Assembly: GCF_036864975.1 (NCBI RefSeq)
Contig: NZ_CP104311.1
Coordinates: forward strand, 2,086,001-2,150,000
Length of the DNA: 64,000 nt
Origin: Methylococcus capsulatus
GTDB taxonomy: Bacteria; Pseudomonadota; Gammaproteobacteria; Methylococcales; Methylococcaceae
Direction: 5' to 3'
How positions within the stretch are numbered: the first letter of the stretch is position 1; every line of letters begins with the position of its first letter. Below are positions 43,009 to 53,402 of the stretch, one piece after another. The notes under the pieces are model-generated. The model was not told the DNA's origin and did no database searches. It was given only the letters and a program-made list of their open reading frames with translations. The translations under genes and the position numbers were made by a program.

Positions 43009-43455
43009 ATGGCGGGTATCTTGGTGCTGAACGGGCCTAACCTCAATCTGTTGGGGGTGCGTGAGCCCGGCATCTATGGCAGCGACACGCTTTCGGATAT
43101 CGAATCGCGCCTGGAGGCACAGGCCAGGGCGGCGGGCATGCCGATCGATTTCTTTCAGAGCAATGCCGAACATGCTTTGATCGAACGCATTCACCAGGCG
43201 TTCCGCGACGCGGTCGACATGATCATCATCAATCCCGGTGCGTTCACCCATACCAGCGTCGCTTTGCGCGATGCGCTGCTGGCCACCGCCGTGCCTTTCA
43301 TTGAAGTACACATTTCGAACGTGCATGCGCGCGAGCCGTTCCGCCGTCATTCCTATCTTTCCGATATTGCCAAGGGGGTCATCTGCGGATTGGGCCCCGT
43401 GGGCTACGAACTGGCGCTCCAGGCCGCCCTGCAAATGACATATAGGTCGTTATAG
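43009..43455 (+). CDS. aroQ: 3-dehydroquinate dehydratase, type II
   Basis: A 148-residue shikimate-pathway enzyme that dehydrates 3-dehydroquinate. The signature [18 protein letters not shown] opens the protein. The lid tyrosine is Y24 in GIYG, the catalytic histidine is in NPGAFTHTS near residue 80, and [17 protein letters not shown] is the C-terminal substrate loop. The gene heads an aroQ-accB-accC cluster, the same order as in E. coli, and stops at the base before the accB start. Confidence 0.96.
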   Translation: MAGILVLNGPNLNLLGVREPGIYGSDTLSDIESRLEAQARAAGMPIDFFQSNAEHALIERIHQAFRDAVDMIIINPGAFTHTSVALRDALLATAVPFIEVHISNVHAREPFRRHSYLSDIAKGVICGLGPVGYELALQAALQMTYRSL

Positions 43456-43911
43456 ATGGATATTAGAAAAATAAAAAAACTGATCGATATCATCGAGGGA
43501 TCGGATATCGCGGAGATCGAAATTCGCGAAGGGGAAGAGTCCGTCCGGATCAGTCGTTACACCTCCAGCCTCGCGGTCCCCGCCGCCTTGGCGGCGGGGA
43601 CGATGCCAGCGGCGGTATCCCAGGTTCCCACCGGGCAGCCGGCACCGCCACCCACCGAAGCGGCCAAGGAAACTACCGGCCACGAGGTGCGATCCCCCAT
43701 GGTGGGCACGTTCTACCGGGCACCCTCTCCCGGTTCCAAGGCGTTCGTGGAAGTGGGGCAGCGGGTCGAAGTCGGCGACACGCTCTGCATCATCGAAGCG
43801 ATGAAAATCCTCAATCAGATCGAAGCCGACAAGGCCGGCATAGTGACCAAGATTCTGGTGGAGAACGGTCAGCCCGTGGAGTACAACCAGCCGCTGTTCG
43901 TGATCGAATAG
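43456..43911 (+). CDS. accB: Biotin carboxyl carrier protein of acetyl-CoA carboxylase
   Basis: A 151-residue carrier for the first step of fatty-acid synthesis. A short N-terminal helix ([18 protein letters not shown]) is followed by a Pro/Ala linker (residues 40-70) and the biotinyl domain. The biotin lysine is K117 in EAMKI. The protruding thumb [21 protein letters not shown] typical of bacterial AccB is present. The ATG directly follows the aroQ stop. The accA and accD genes are not in this window. Confidence 0.97.
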   Translation: MDIRKIKKLIDIIEGSDIAEIEIREGEESVRISRYTSSLAVPAALAAGTMPAAVSQVPTGQPAPPPTEAAKETTGHEVRSPMVGTFYRAPSPGSKAFVEVGQRVEVGDTLCIIEAMKILNQIEADKAGIVTKILVENGQPVEYNQPLFVIE

Positions 43912-43953
43912 CCTTCGGCCCGTTTCGGCTCAACAGTCTCCAAGGTACTCACT

Positions 43954-45300
43954 ATGCTAGGTAAAGTCGTCATCGCCAATCGCGGTGAAATCGCTTTGCG
44001 CATCCTCCGTGCTTGCCGCGAGCTTGGGATCAAGGCCGTCGCCGTACATTCCGAAGCGGACCGCGATCTGAAGCACGTGCGCCTGGCCGACGAGTCGGTC
44101 TGCATCGGACCGGCGGCCTCGCGTGACAGTTATCTGAATGTTCCGGCGATCATCAGTGCCGCCGAGGTCACCGATGCTCTGGCGATCCATCCCGGCTATG
44201 GCTTTTTATCGGAAAACGCCGATTTCGCCGAAAAGGTGATTCAGAGCGGATTCATCTTCATCGGACCGAGGCCGGAAACCATCCGCATGATGGGAGACAA
44301 AGTCGCGGCCATCGAAGCGATGAAAAAGGCCGGGATCCCCACTCTGCCGGGCTCGGACGGCCCTCTGGGAGAGAACGAGCAAGAGAATCTGGTAATCGCC
44401 AGACGGATCGGTTTTCCCATCATCATCAAGGCTGCCGGTGGCGGTGGCGGGCGCGGCATGCGGGTCGTGCACAGCGAGGCCAGTCTTGCCGCTTCCATTG
44501 AACTGACCCGGAGCGAGGCCGGCGCCGCGTTTGGGAACGACATGGTATACATGGAGAAGTTTCTGGAGAATCCGCGCCACATCGAGTTTCAGGTGATCGC
44601 GGATTCACACGGCAACGTGGTTCATCTGGGGGAGCGTGACTGCTCCACCCAGCGCCGTCACCAGAAGGTCGTGGAAGAAGCGCCGGCACCCGGCATCACC
44701 CAGGCACAGCGGGATGAGATGGGCATGCGTTGCGTGCAGGCATGCAGAGAGATCGGTTATCTCGGCGCCGGCACGTTCGAATTCCTCTACCAGGATGGCC
44801 AGTTCTATTTCATCGAAATGAACACCCGGGTCCAGGTCGAGCACCCCGTGACCGAAATGGTCACCGGCTTCGACATCGTCAAGGAACAGCTGCGGATCGC
44901 CGCCGGCGAGCCGCTTTCGATCCGTCAGGCCGAAGTGGAAATGCGCGGGCATGCCATCGAATGCCGGATCAATGCAGAGGATCCCGTCAATTTCATGCCA
45001 TCGCCGGGGCTGATCGAGCAGTTCCATATGCCGGGCGGGCCGGGTATCCGTGTCGAGACCCACATCTACAACGGCTATCGTGTTCCGCCGTATTACGATT
45101 CCATGATCGGCAAGCTGATTGCCCATGGTGAAACTCGCGCCGGAGCGATCGCCCGGATGCGTACGGCCTTGAACGAGATGGTGATCGGCGGAATCAAATG
45201 CAATATTCCGCTGTTGCTCGATATCGTCAACGACAGTGCTTTCGAGGCGGGCGGGCAGAACATCCATTACCTAGAGCAGAAGCTGGGGCTCAAGCACTAA
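43954..45300 (+). CDS. accC: Biotin carboxylase subunit of acetyl-CoA carboxylase
   Basis: A 448-residue ATP-grasp enzyme that carboxylates biotin on AccB. Visible: the N-terminal [20 protein letters not shown], the glycine-rich ATP loop [12 protein letters not shown] near residue 160, HIEFQVIAD, the catalytic [14 protein letters not shown] near 288, and [13 protein letters not shown]. The length matches E. coli AccC. It follows accB by 42 bases in the same operon. Confidence 0.98.
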   Translation: MLGKVVIANRGEIALRILRACRELGIKAVAVHSEADRDLKHVRLADESVCIGPAASRDSYLNVPAIISAAEVTDALAIHPGYGFLSENADFAEKVIQSGFIFIGPRPETIRMMGDKVAAIEAMKKAGIPTLPGSDGPLGENEQENLVIARRIGFPIIIKAAGGGGGRGMRVVHSEASLAASIELTRSEAGAAFGNDMVYMEKFLENPRHIEFQVIADSHGNVVHLGERDCSTQRRHQKVVEEAPAPGITQAQRDEMGMRCVQACREIGYLGAGTFEFLYQDGQFYFIEMNTRVQVEHPVTEMVTGFDIVKEQLRIAAGEPLSIRQAEVEMRGHAIECRINAEDPVNFMPSPGLIEQFHMPGGPGIRVETHIYNGYRVPPYYDSMIGKLIAHGETRAGAIARMRTALNEMVIGGIKCNIPLLLDIVNDSAFEAGGQNIHYLEQKLGLKH

Positions 45301-45304
45301 AGTC

Positions 45305-46186
45305 ATGTGGCAGCAGTTGATGGTGACCGTCGACGAGGAACTGGCCGAAGATGTGTCGGATGCGCTGATGGATGCCGGCGCCTTGTCCGTCAGTTTCCTG
45401 GACGCCGGGGATCAAGCGTTGTTCGAGCCTCCGCTCGGTACGACTCCGGTGTGGACGCAAACCCGAGTGGTGGGTCTGTTTGAGAAGGATGGCGACTTGG
45501 CAGCAATCCGCTCGGCGCTCGGTGGGCAATTCGGCGAGGAAAGGCTTAGGGACTGGAGCGAGGAAACGCTGGCCGACCAGGTCTGGGAGCGGGCCTGGCT
45601 CGAACATTTCCACCCCATGCGTTTCGGCAGCCGGTTGTGGGTCTGCCCAACCGGTTTCACGGTCGAGGAAACCGATGCAGTGGTCATGCGGCTGGATCCG
45701 GGGCTGGCGTTCGGCACCGGGACCCACCCGACCACCGCGTTGTGCCTGGAATGGCTGGATGCGGCGGATTTGCACGGTGCATCGGTGTTGGATTATGGCT
45801 GTGGCTCCGGCATCCTGGGCGTTGCCGCGGCGTTACTCGGGGCCGCCCGCGTCCATGCCGTCGACATCGATCCGCAGGCGCTGGCGGCCACCGTGGAAAA
45901 CGCCCGGCAGAACCGCGTCGGGGACCGAATCGAGGTGGCCTTGCCCTGGGATCTGGTGGACGGCGAGAGCGACATCGTATTGGCGAACATACTGGCCAAT
46001 CCCTTGATGGAACTGGCCGATGCCTTGCGGTCGCGGTTGCGGCCGGACGGCCGGATTGTACTCTCAGGCATTCTGGCGGAGCAGGCGGACGCTGTGGCCT
46101 CTGTGTATGCGCGAAAAGGCTTCGAAATGGAACCCGCCGTGCTCAGTGAGGGCTGGGTCCGGCTCGCTGGGGTCAGACGGACTTAA
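45305..46186 (+). CDS. prmA: Ribosomal protein L11 methyltransferase
   Basis: A 293-residue SAM-dependent enzyme that trimethylates L11. The N-terminal substrate-recognition domain (WQQLMVTVDEELAEDVSDAL) is followed by the SAM domain with LDYGCGSGILGVAAALLGA near 163 and DIVLANILANPL, the NANI-like catalytic motif. The segment FGTGTHPTT is conserved. It starts four bases after accC, and the gene for its target, rplK, is also in this window at 59979. Confidence 0.95.
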   Translation: MWQQLMVTVDEELAEDVSDALMDAGALSVSFLDAGDQALFEPPLGTTPVWTQTRVVGLFEKDGDLAAIRSALGGQFGEERLRDWSEETLADQVWERAWLEHFHPMRFGSRLWVCPTGFTVEETDAVVMRLDPGLAFGTGTHPTTALCLEWLDAADLHGASVLDYGCGSGILGVAAALLGAARVHAVDIDPQALAATVENARQNRVGDRIEVALPWDLVDGESDIVLANILANPLMELADALRSRLRPDGRIVLSGILAEQADAVASVYARKGFEMEPAVLSEGWVRLAGVRRT

Positions 46187-46188
46187 AG

Positions 46189-46878
46189 GTGTTTACCCGC
46201 TGCCCCTCCTGTGGTACGGCTTACGGAATCTCGGTGCGCCAGCTACGGGAAGGGCGGGGTGTCATGTTATGCGACCACTGCGGTCGTGTTTTCAATGCCC
46301 TCCCGGGACTGGAGGAGAGTGTTCCCGATCCGTATTCGCAGCCGCCGAAGGCCGGGGCGGGACGCTGGTTCCGGGGAGGGACGAGAGGATATGATCAGTC
46401 CCCCCGCCCGGGGTTTTTCCTCCGGCTGGCCTGGGGTGTCGGCAGCATCGCCCTGGCGATCGCTCTGCTCGGCCAGGTGGCCTATTTCGGCAGCACTCGA
46501 TTTGCCCAGGATGAGGCTCTGCGGCCATGGCTGGTGATGCTGTGCAATGCCGTAGGATGCCAGCTACCGCCCTACAGCGACGTCGAATCCATCCAGATCG
46601 TTGAGCGGACCCTACGGCCGGTGCCGGCCACCGGCGGCTACGAATTCCGGCTGGTCATGGCCAACCAGTCCACGGCGGCCCAGGTGTTTCCTTCGATCGT
46701 CCTGCGTGTGGTCGACCGGCAGGGGAAGCCGGCGGCGGGTAGGGTGTTTTCGCCGGCGGAATACCTGCCGAAGGGAACCGGTATGTCCATGATGCCGGTC
46801 GGGAAGTCTCTGGAAGTCCGCCTGGAACTGGCGAAGCCCGCCCGGGACATCAGCGGTTTCACCTTCGAATTGATCTGA
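46189..46878 (+). CDS. Zinc-ribbon and DUF3426 domain membrane protein
   Basis: A 229-residue protein starting with an MJ0042-type zinc ribbon (CPSC near residue 5 and CDHC near 28), then a linker, one membrane helix (LAWGVGSIALAIALLGQVAYF) and a periplasmic DUF3426 domain (CNAVGCQLPPYSDVESIQI, then a beta-rich region ending in ISGFTFELI). Function is unknown although the gene commonly follows prmA. The GTG start lies two bases after prmA. Confidence 0.88.
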   Translation: MFTRCPSCGTAYGISVRQLREGRGVMLCDHCGRVFNALPGLEESVPDPYSQPPKAGAGRWFRGGTRGYDQSPRPGFFLRLAWGVGSIALAIALLGQVAYFGSTRFAQDEALRPWLVMLCNAVGCQLPPYSDVESIQIVERTLRPVPATGGYEFRLVMANQSTAAQVFPSIVLRVVDRQGKPAAGRVFSPAEYLPKGTGMSMMPVGKSLEVRLELAKPARDISGFTFELI

Positions 46879-46955
46879 CCCTGTTCCAGGCGTGTCCCCT
46901 TCGGGAACCGCCTTTTCTTTATTCAAGCGCCAATGGTGCTTGGGTTGGCGACTGT

Positions 46956-48155
46956 ATGTCTGAATTGTCGGTATTGCGGCTGAAGAAGAACGAGGAGCGT
47001 CGTTTGCGGGCGGGGCACCTGTGGGTCTTCAGCAACGAAGTGGATGGCGAAAAGACTCCACTCAAACGGTTCGTTCCCGGTGAATACGTGGTGGTGGAGG
47101 ATTCCCGCCAACAGCCGCTGGGCTTGGCTTACGTCAACCCGGAATCGCTGATCTGCGCGCGGCTTTTGAGTCGCGACCACCGCGTGGCGATCGACCATGC
47201 CTTTCTGTTAAAGCGCCTGAGCCGGGCCCTGCATCTGCGCGAAATGCTTTTCGCCAAGCCTTATTACCGTCTGGTGTATGGTGAAAGCGACGGCCTCCCC
47301 GGCTTGGTGATCGACCGTCTGGGCGACGTGCTGGTGTTGCAGGCCAGCACGCTCGGCGCGGAGCGGCTGCAGGACCCAGTGATGGAGGTGCTCGACAAGC
47401 TGCTTTCACCCCGTACCCTGGTGCTGAAAAATACTTCGAGTCTGCGCCAGTTCGAAAAGCTTGAGAATTACGTGCGGGTGCTGGGTGCGCCGCTCGAGGG
47501 GCTGGTGCCGATCGAAGAGAACGGCGCGAAGTTCCTGGTCGATCCCGTGGGAGGGCAGAAGACGGGGTGGTTCTTCGACCATCGCCAGAACCGTGCCGTG
47601 GTGGCGCAGTTATCGAAATGTCAGCGTGTACTCGATCTGTTCTGCTATACCGGAGGCTGGGGTGTCCAGGCGGCCCTGGGAGGGGCAGAATCCGTGGATT
47701 GTGTGGACAGCTCCGAATCGGCGCTTGCGCTCGCCGCGGAAAACGCCAGGCTCAACGGTGTGGGCGATCGCATGGGCTTCATCCGGCAAGATGTTTTCGA
47801 GTTCCTGAAGCAGCTTCGGCACAAACGCCATCGCTACGATTTGATCGTGGTGGATCCGCCCGCCCTCATCAAGCGTAAGAAAGACGTCAAGGCGGGCGTG
47901 GAGGCATACCACCGCCTCAACCAGGCGGCCATGCAAGTGCTGAATCCCGGGGGGGTTCTGGTGTCAGCCTCCTGCTCATACAATCTGCCGCGATCCACCT
48001 TGCACGATATCCTGCGCACCTGCAGCCGGCATCTCGATCGGCATCTGGTGATCCTGGGTCAGGGTTGCCAGGGGCCGGATCATCCGGTCCATCCCGCGAT
48101 TCCCGAGACCGAGTATCTCAAGACCTTTTTCTGCCACCTGTCGATGCCGCTCTAG
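46956..48155 (+). CDS. rlmI: Class I SAM-dependent rRNA methyltransferase, RlmI-like
   Basis: A 399-residue RNA methyltransferase. An N-terminal PUA domain (RLRAGHLWVFSNEVDG) is followed by an EEHEE-type middle domain and a SAM domain with LDLFCYTGGWGVQAALGGA near 228, DSSESAL, VVDPPALIK (motif IV) and VSASCSYNL with a conserved cysteine. RlmI methylates C1962 of 23S rRNA; that exact site is inferred from similarity. It stands between the prmA-linked gene and the convergent prmC. Confidence 0.88.
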   Translation: MSELSVLRLKKNEERRLRAGHLWVFSNEVDGEKTPLKRFVPGEYVVVEDSRQQPLGLAYVNPESLICARLLSRDHRVAIDHAFLLKRLSRALHLREMLFAKPYYRLVYGESDGLPGLVIDRLGDVLVLQASTLGAERLQDPVMEVLDKLLSPRTLVLKNTSSLRQFEKLENYVRVLGAPLEGLVPIEENGAKFLVDPVGGQKTGWFFDHRQNRAVVAQLSKCQRVLDLFCYTGGWGVQAALGGAESVDCVDSSESALALAAENARLNGVGDRMGFIRQDVFEFLKQLRHKRHRYDLIVVDPPALIKRKKDVKAGVEAYHRLNQAAMQVLNPGGVLVSASCSYNLPRSTLHDILRTCSRHLDRHLVILGQGCQGPDHPVHPAIPETEYLKTFFCHLSMPL

Positions 48156-48164
48156 GCGGGGTTT

Positions 48165-49019
48165 TCAGCCCTCGGTTGGCCATGTCGCCGCGGTGACACG
48201 CTCATGGCCATGCAGATCGCGATGATGACGGACGTCGCGGTAGCCCAGCTCGCCGAGGACCGTGGCGACAGCGTCGGCCTGGTCGAAGCCGTGCTCTATC
48301 ATCACTCTGCCATCGGGCAGCAGATATGGGCCGGCGTTTTCGGCGATCAGGGCGATGTCATGCAGTCCATCCTTCGCTGATACCAGGGCCTGTCTAGGTT
48401 CGTAGCGGAGATCGCCGCGCAGGAGGTGCGGGTCGGTTGGGCTAACATAAGGAGGGTTGCTGACGATCAGGTCGAAGCGGATGCCTGCCGGCAGCGGGGC
48501 AAACCAGGTGCCCCGCAGGAACCGGACAGTTTCGGCACCGAGGGCGGCGGCATTATGGCGGGCCATTGCGAGAGCGGATTCGCTAACATCCACCGCCCAG
48601 ACTTCGGCGTCCGGACATTCGAGAGCCAACGTCACGGCGATGACGCCGCTGCCGGTACCCAGATCAAGGATGCGGGGGCGGTTTCTGCGGGAGGCTGCCT
48701 CGACCGCAAGTTCCACTAGCAGTTCGGTTTCCGGGCGCGGAATCAGCACATCGGGGCAGACCTTGAAGGATCTGGACCAGAATTCTCGTACTCCCGTCAG
48801 ATAGGCGACAGGGACACCACGGGCGCGCGCTGCGATGGATGCCAGAAAGCGCTGTTCTTCGTCGCCTTGCAGCAGACGTTCGGGCCAGGCCCTGAGATAG
48901 GCGCGGTTTTTCCCGATTACATGGGCCAGCAGCACTTCGGCATCGAGGCGGGCCGTTTCGCTGACGGAGCTGAGTTCGCGGCTGGCGGCCTCCAGCGCTT
49001 CCCAAAGGTTGGCGGGCAC
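48165..49019 (-). CDS. prmC: Release factor glutamine methyltransferase
   Basis: A 284-residue enzyme that methylates the glutamine of the GGQ motif in release factors 1 and 2. An N-terminal helical domain is followed by the SAM fold with LDLGTGSGVIAVTLALE near residue 118 and the substrate-binding NPPY (SNPPYVSP near 185). The GTG at 49019 lies four bases after the prfA stop, so the modifying enzyme follows its own substrate gene, as in E. coli. Confidence 0.95.
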   Translation of the reverse strand: MPANLWEALEAASRELSSVSETARLDAEVLLAHVIGKNRAYLRAWPERLLQGDEEQRFLASIAARARGVPVAYLTGVREFWSRSFKVCPDVLIPRPETELLVELAVEAASRRNRPRILDLGTGSGVIAVTLALECPDAEVWAVDVSESALAMARHNAAALGAETVRFLRGTWFAPLPAGIRFDLIVSNPPYVSPTDPHLLRGDLRYEPRQALVSAKDGLHDIALIAENAGPYLLPDGRVMIEHGFDQADAVATVLGELGYRDVRHHRDLHGHERVTAATWPTEG

Positions 49020-49023
49020 GTCT

Positions 49024-50106
49024 TCAGCTTCCGGCCAGACTGGCCAGCATGTCGGCCTGATGCTCCTGCAGCAGGGGATCGATGACCGGGTCGAGGTCGC
49101 CGTCCATGATGGCCTCCAGCCGGTAGAGCGTGAGATTGATACGATGGTCGGTCAGCCGGCCCTGCGGGAAGTTATAGGTCCGGATGCGTTCGGAGCGGTC
49201 GCCGCTGCCTACTTGCAGTTTCCTCGATGCGGCGATCTCGGAATTTTGCTTTTCCTGGGCGGCGGCCAGAATGCGGGCCTGCAACAGCGACATGGCGCGC
49301 GCCCGGTTCTTGTGCTGGGAGCGCTCATCCTGGCACTCCACGACGGTGCCGGTCGGGATGTGGGTGATGCGTATGGCCGAATCGGTCCGGTTGACGTGCT
49401 GACCGCCAGCCCCCGAGGCACGGAAGGTGTCAACGCGCAGATCGGAAGGGTTAATGTCGATCTCGACATCATCGAATTCCGGGAGAACCGCCACGGTGCA
49501 AGCCGACGTATGGATGCGGCCCTGAGCTTCAGTGGCGGGCACCCGCTGGACGCGGTGGGTACCGGCTTCGAACTTGAGCCGGGAATAGACATTCTGGCCG
49601 CTGATGCGCATCACGACCTCCTTGTAGCCGCCGTGCTCACCCTCGCTTTCGCTGACTATCTCGGCTCTCCAGCCCTGCCGTTCGGCGTAGCGGCTGTACA
49701 TGCGCTGTAGGTCGCCGGCGAAGATCGCCGCTTCCGCACCGCCGGTGCCGGCCCGGATTTCGAGGAACACGTTACGCTCGTCGTTGGGGTCGCGCGGCAG
49801 CAGCAGGATTTGCAGCTCCTGCTCCAGGGCGTCGCAGCGCTTGCGTCCGGCTTCGAGTTCCTCCCGCGCCAGACTGCGGACTTCGGGATCCTGATCCTGC
49901 AGCAATGCTTGCGCATAATCCAGGCCCTCCAGCGTTTCCCGGTAGCGCCGGAAACAGGCGACACAGGGTTCAAGCTGGGCGTATTCCCGGCTCAGGGCCT
50001 TGAACCGGTTTTGATCGTTCTGGACTTCCGGGGTGGCCAGGAGGCCGGTGATTTCTTCGAAGCGATGGGATAGGTTTTCGAGTTTCTGCTGAACGGAAGG
50101 ATTCAC
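49024..50106 (-). CDS. prfA: Peptide chain release factor 1
   Basis: A 360-residue RF1, which recognises UAG and UAA. The peptidyl-hydrolysis motif is [13 protein letters not shown] near residue 230. The PxT-type codon-recognition tripeptide lies in [10 protein letters not shown] (PAT). The coiled-coil domain 1 ([18 protein letters not shown]) is complete. The GTG at 50106 is the family start and overlaps the hemA stop by four bases, so hemA and prfA are translationally coupled. Confidence 0.96.
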   Translation of the reverse strand: MNPSVQQKLENLSHRFEEITGLLATPEVQNDQNRFKALSREYAQLEPCVACFRRYRETLEGLDYAQALLQDQDPEVRSLAREELEAGRKRCDALEQELQILLLPRDPNDERNVFLEIRAGTGGAEAAIFAGDLQRMYSRYAERQGWRAEIVSESEGEHGGYKEVVMRISGQNVYSRLKFEAGTHRVQRVPATEAQGRIHTSACTVAVLPEFDDVEIDINPSDLRVDTFRASGAGGQHVNRTDSAIRITHIPTGTVVECQDERSQHKNRARAMSLLQARILAAAQEKQNSEIAASRKLQVGSGDRSERIRTYNFPQGRLTDHRINLTLYRLEAIMDGDLDPVIDPLLQEHQADMLASLAGS

Positions 50107-51365
50107 GTATCGGGGTCTTTGAGTTGAAAAAGTTCGCGCGCCGCGGCGACGATGTCGGCGCGTTCGTTCACGCCCGCCTGCCAGATCTGCGAACTGGGCG
50201 CGTGAATGATCTTGTTGGTGAGGGTATCCGCCAGCCAACGCAGGGTGTCTTCGGCGCTCTTGCCGCGGCGCAGCTGCCGCAGCGCCCGTTGCAAAGCCAC
50301 GTCGCGGTGCCGTTCGGCTTGGCTCCGGACGTCGCGGATCGTTTCGGTAGCCGCCTGAGCCCTGAGCCAGGCCAGGAAATGTTCGACTTCCAGGTCGATG
50401 ATTTCTTCGGCTTGCAGAGCGGCTTCCTGACGGGTCTTGAGGTTTTCCTCGACGGTGTGCCGCAGATCGTCGACGGTGTAAAGATAGACATCCTGGAGCT
50501 GCTCGACCTCGGGCTCGATATCCCGCGGCACCGCCAGGTCCACGATGAACATCGGCTTGTGGCGGCGGCTTCGCAGCGCGCTCTCGAAGCTGCCTTTGCC
50601 GAGGATGGGCAGGGGACTGCCGGTGGAGGTGACGATGATGTCCGCCTTGGCCAGATGTTTGGGCAGCTCTTCCAGAGAGATGGCGAAAGCGCCGAACTGA
50701 TTGGCCAGGGTATGGGCCCGGTCGAAGGTCCGGTTGGCGATGATCATGTGCCCGATCCGGTTCTCGCTCAAGTGCCGCGCGGTCAGCTCGATGGTCTCAC
50801 CGGCGCCGATGAGGATGGCGGTCAGATCGCCGAGATCGTCGAAAATGCGCTGGGCCAGCCGGATGGCGGCGAATGCGACCGAGACGGGGCTGCAGCCGAT
50901 CGCCGTGTCGGTCCGGACCTTCTTGGCCGCGGCGAAGGTGCGATGGAACAGCTTGGTCAGAATCTTCCCTGCGGTACCGGCGTCGCGTGCCGCCTGGTAG
51001 GCGGTCTTCATCTGGCCGAGGATCTGCGGCTCCCCCAGGATCATCGAGTCCAGCCCGCAGGCGACGCGGAACATATGCCGGATCGTGCCGGCGTCGAAGT
51101 GGGAGTAAAGATATTGGGAGATGTCCTGACCGTCGAACTGCCGCTGATCGCGCATCCAGTCGACGATGGGCCGCTGGTCGCGCCCGTCGAGTTCGCAATA
51201 CACCTCGGTGCGGTTGCAGGTCGACAGGATCGCCGCCTCCCCCACCTGCGGCAGGCCGATCAGGTTCCGCAGCGCGGATTGCAGGTGCTCTGCGGGGAAT
51301 GCCAAACGTTCCCTGATCGAAACCGGTGCGGTGGTGTGATTGACGCCTAAAGTCAGGATCGCCAT
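50103..51365 (-). CDS. hemA: Glutamyl-tRNA reductase
   Basis: A 420-residue NADPH enzyme for the first step of tetrapyrrole synthesis. The active-site cysteine is in [15 protein letters not shown] near residue 50. The NADPH domain carries [17 protein letters not shown] and the dimerisation domain of long helices closes the protein. The N-terminal [21 protein letters not shown] is typical. The gene is divergent from a TPR lipoprotein and lolB, the same arrangement as in E. coli. Confidence 0.96.
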   Translation of the reverse strand: MAILTLGVNHTTAPVSIRERLAFPAEHLQSALRNLIGLPQVGEAAILSTCNRTEVYCELDGRDQRPIVDWMRDQRQFDGQDISQYLYSHFDAGTIRHMFRVACGLDSMILGEPQILGQMKTAYQAARDAGTAGKILTKLFHRTFAAAKKVRTDTAIGCSPVSVAFAAIRLAQRIFDDLGDLTAILIGAGETIELTARHLSENRIGHMIIANRTFDRAHTLANQFGAFAISLEELPKHLAKADIIVTSTGSPLPILGKGSFESALRSRRHKPMFIVDLAVPRDIEPEVEQLQDVYLYTVDDLRHTVEENLKTRQEAALQAEEIIDLEVEHFLAWLRAQAATETIRDVRSQAERHRDVALQRALRQLRRGKSAEDTLRWLADTLTNKIIHAPSSQIWQAGVNERADIVAAARELFQLKDPDT

Positions 51366-51641
51366 GGCGGGCAGGTGGCTGAAACGGACGACGATTTTAA
51401 TGAAAACGCGATCCTAATCCAATTTCGCTTAAGCACAAGTCTTGCCGGTTCAACGGGAAAGGGTACAATTCCGCACGGAAAAATCGGTTCTGGCCCGGGT
51501 CGCAAGCAATATAGGCAATCCCTCGTTCTCCTCAAAATATCCCAGAATGTCGGCGCAGGCGGGATGCAGGGAAAGCTTCAGCCCGTCCGGTTGCTCCTCT
51601 CTCAAGCCTTTGAATTCCTACGCGCAATTCGCGGGACGATA

Positions 51642-53402
51642 GTGCCTAAAATTCGGATACGAAAGTTCTGGCCCAGTGCTACAGGTACTGTGCCAGGTTT
51701 GCTGTTGATTGCCCTGGCATTCGGGTGCGTGGGCCAAAGGGCCAAATTTGCGGATGAAGCATTCTGGAGTGACGAGACCGAGATCCGTTCCGCGGTCGAG
51801 CCGCTGACGCCCAAAGCTCAGCTGGTTTACCTGGTGCTGGCCGGAGAGTTGGCCGGCCAGCGCGGCCGCTACGAGGTTGCGCTCGAGCATTATCTCCAGG
51901 CCGCCCGCTTGTCACGCGACGCGCGTCTTGCGGAACGGGCGACGCAGATTGCCTTGTTCGTAAAAAAATATCCCGAAGCGATCGAAGGGGTGTCGCTCTG
52001 GCTGCAGGCCGAACCCCGCAACGCAGGGGCCCGCCGCATGGCAGCCTTGCTCTACCTGAAGGTGGGAAGGCGCGAGGAGGCCGTGGCGCAGATGAAAGTA
52101 TTGCTGACACTGCCGGACGCCGAACTGGAAAATACGCTCATCGAATTGGTGAAGGTGCTCGACAGCGAGGTGCCCAAACAGGACGCGGCGGAATTCATGA
52201 ACGCCTTGTTGCGGGCGTCCCCAGGTATGGCGGAGCTTCATTTCGCAGCCGCCCTTCTCGCCGCCAACCAGGGCGAATTCCAGCGGGCCTTGAATGAGGC
52301 CGAGGAGGCCCTGAAGCTGCACCCGGACTGGAGCCGGGCCCGGGTGCTACAGGCGCAGGTCATGGCACAGATGGGGGATTCTGCGGCTGCTGGGGACATG
52401 ATTCAGCGCTCACTCAAACGGGATCCGGACAACGCCAGGCTTCGCCTGATCTACTCGCAGCTGCTCATCAAGTCCGGTGACATCGAAGGCGCGCGGCGCG
52501 AATTGGCGCGTATCGTAGCCAAGGAACCCGGGAATCAGGACGCCCGGTTCGGACTTGGACTGGCGCTCATCGATCTGGGCCGGCTCGATGCGGCCCGCCG
52601 CGAGTTCATGGCGCTGGCCATGTCCGAAAAGTGGCGGGTTCAAGCCTACTTTTATCTGGGGCTGATCGATGCCCGCAAGGGTAGGCTGAGTGAAGCTCTG
52701 GGCTGGTTCGACCGCGTCACGACCGGTCCGACCGAGTTCGATGCCCGGGTGAACGGCATCACTGCCCTGATCAGTCTGGGCCGGCTGACGGAGGCGCGAA
52801 CCCGTCTCGCCGACGTCCGGAGGCGTTTTCCGAACGAGTCGGTTCGTCTGTATCTTCTGGAGGCCGAGCTGCTTTCCAAGAACAGGGACTATGAAGACGC
52901 CTTCAATCTGTTGACCGAGGCGCTCGGTGAAATCCCAGGGCAGAGCGATCTGCTCTATGCCAGGGCTCTGGTGGCGGAAAACCTCGGCCGGTTCGACGTG
53001 CTGGAGGCGGATTTGCGTCAAGTGCTGGAAAAGAGCCCCGATGATCCCAATGCGCTGAATGCCCTGGGCTATACGCTCGTCGAGCGGGGCGAGCGGTTGG
53101 ACGAAGCCAAGGGCTATCTCGACCGGGCGATCCGGCTCAGGCCCGATGACCCGGCGATACTCGACAGTTATGGCTGGCTCCTGTACCGGCTGCGCAACTA
53201 TGCCGAAGCCGCTGAGTACCTGCGCCGAGCTTATGAAAAGGTCCAGGATCCGGAGATCGCATCGCACCTGGGTGAGGTGCTGGTGGAGTCTGGGCGACGC
53301 CAGGAAGCCAGGAAAATTCTGCGGGAGGCATGGAAGAAGGCGCCCGAGCACGAGGATATGCAGCGGATCAAGGCGCGCTATCCGGATCTGCTGGCGCCGT
53401 GA
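51642..53402 (+). CDS. TPR-repeat lipoprotein
   Basis: A 586-residue protein composed almost wholly of TPR helices, such as ALEHYLQAARLSRDARLAERA, ALNEAEEALKLHPDWSRARVL and AKGYLDRAIRLRPDDPAILDSY. A lipoprotein-type signal (GLLLIALAFGC) puts a cysteine near residue 29. A GTG at 51642 gives a compact signal peptide; the frame is open to 51375 but the added residues are not signal-like. Its stop overlaps the lolB start by one base. It may be an envelope scaffold; the gene commonly stands before lolB. Confidence 0.8.
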   Translation: MPKIRIRKFWPSATGTVPGLLLIALAFGCVGQRAKFADEAFWSDETEIRSAVEPLTPKAQLVYLVLAGELAGQRGRYEVALEHYLQAARLSRDARLAERATQIALFVKKYPEAIEGVSLWLQAEPRNAGARRMAALLYLKVGRREEAVAQMKVLLTLPDAELENTLIELVKVLDSEVPKQDAAEFMNALLRASPGMAELHFAAALLAANQGEFQRALNEAEEALKLHPDWSRARVLQAQVMAQMGDSAAAGDMIQRSLKRDPDNARLRLIYSQLLIKSGDIEGARRELARIVAKEPGNQDARFGLGLALIDLGRLDAARREFMALAMSEKWRVQAYFYLGLIDARKGRLSEALGWFDRVTTGPTEFDARVNGITALISLGRLTEARTRLADVRRRFPNESVRLYLLEAELLSKNRDYEDAFNLLTEALGEIPGQSDLLYARALVAENLGRFDVLEADLRQVLEKSPDDPNALNALGYTLVERGERLDEAKGYLDRAIRLRPDDPAILDSYGWLLYRLRNYAEAAEYLRRAYEKVQDPEIASHLGEVLVESGRRQEARKILREAWKKAPEHEDMQRIKARYPDLLAP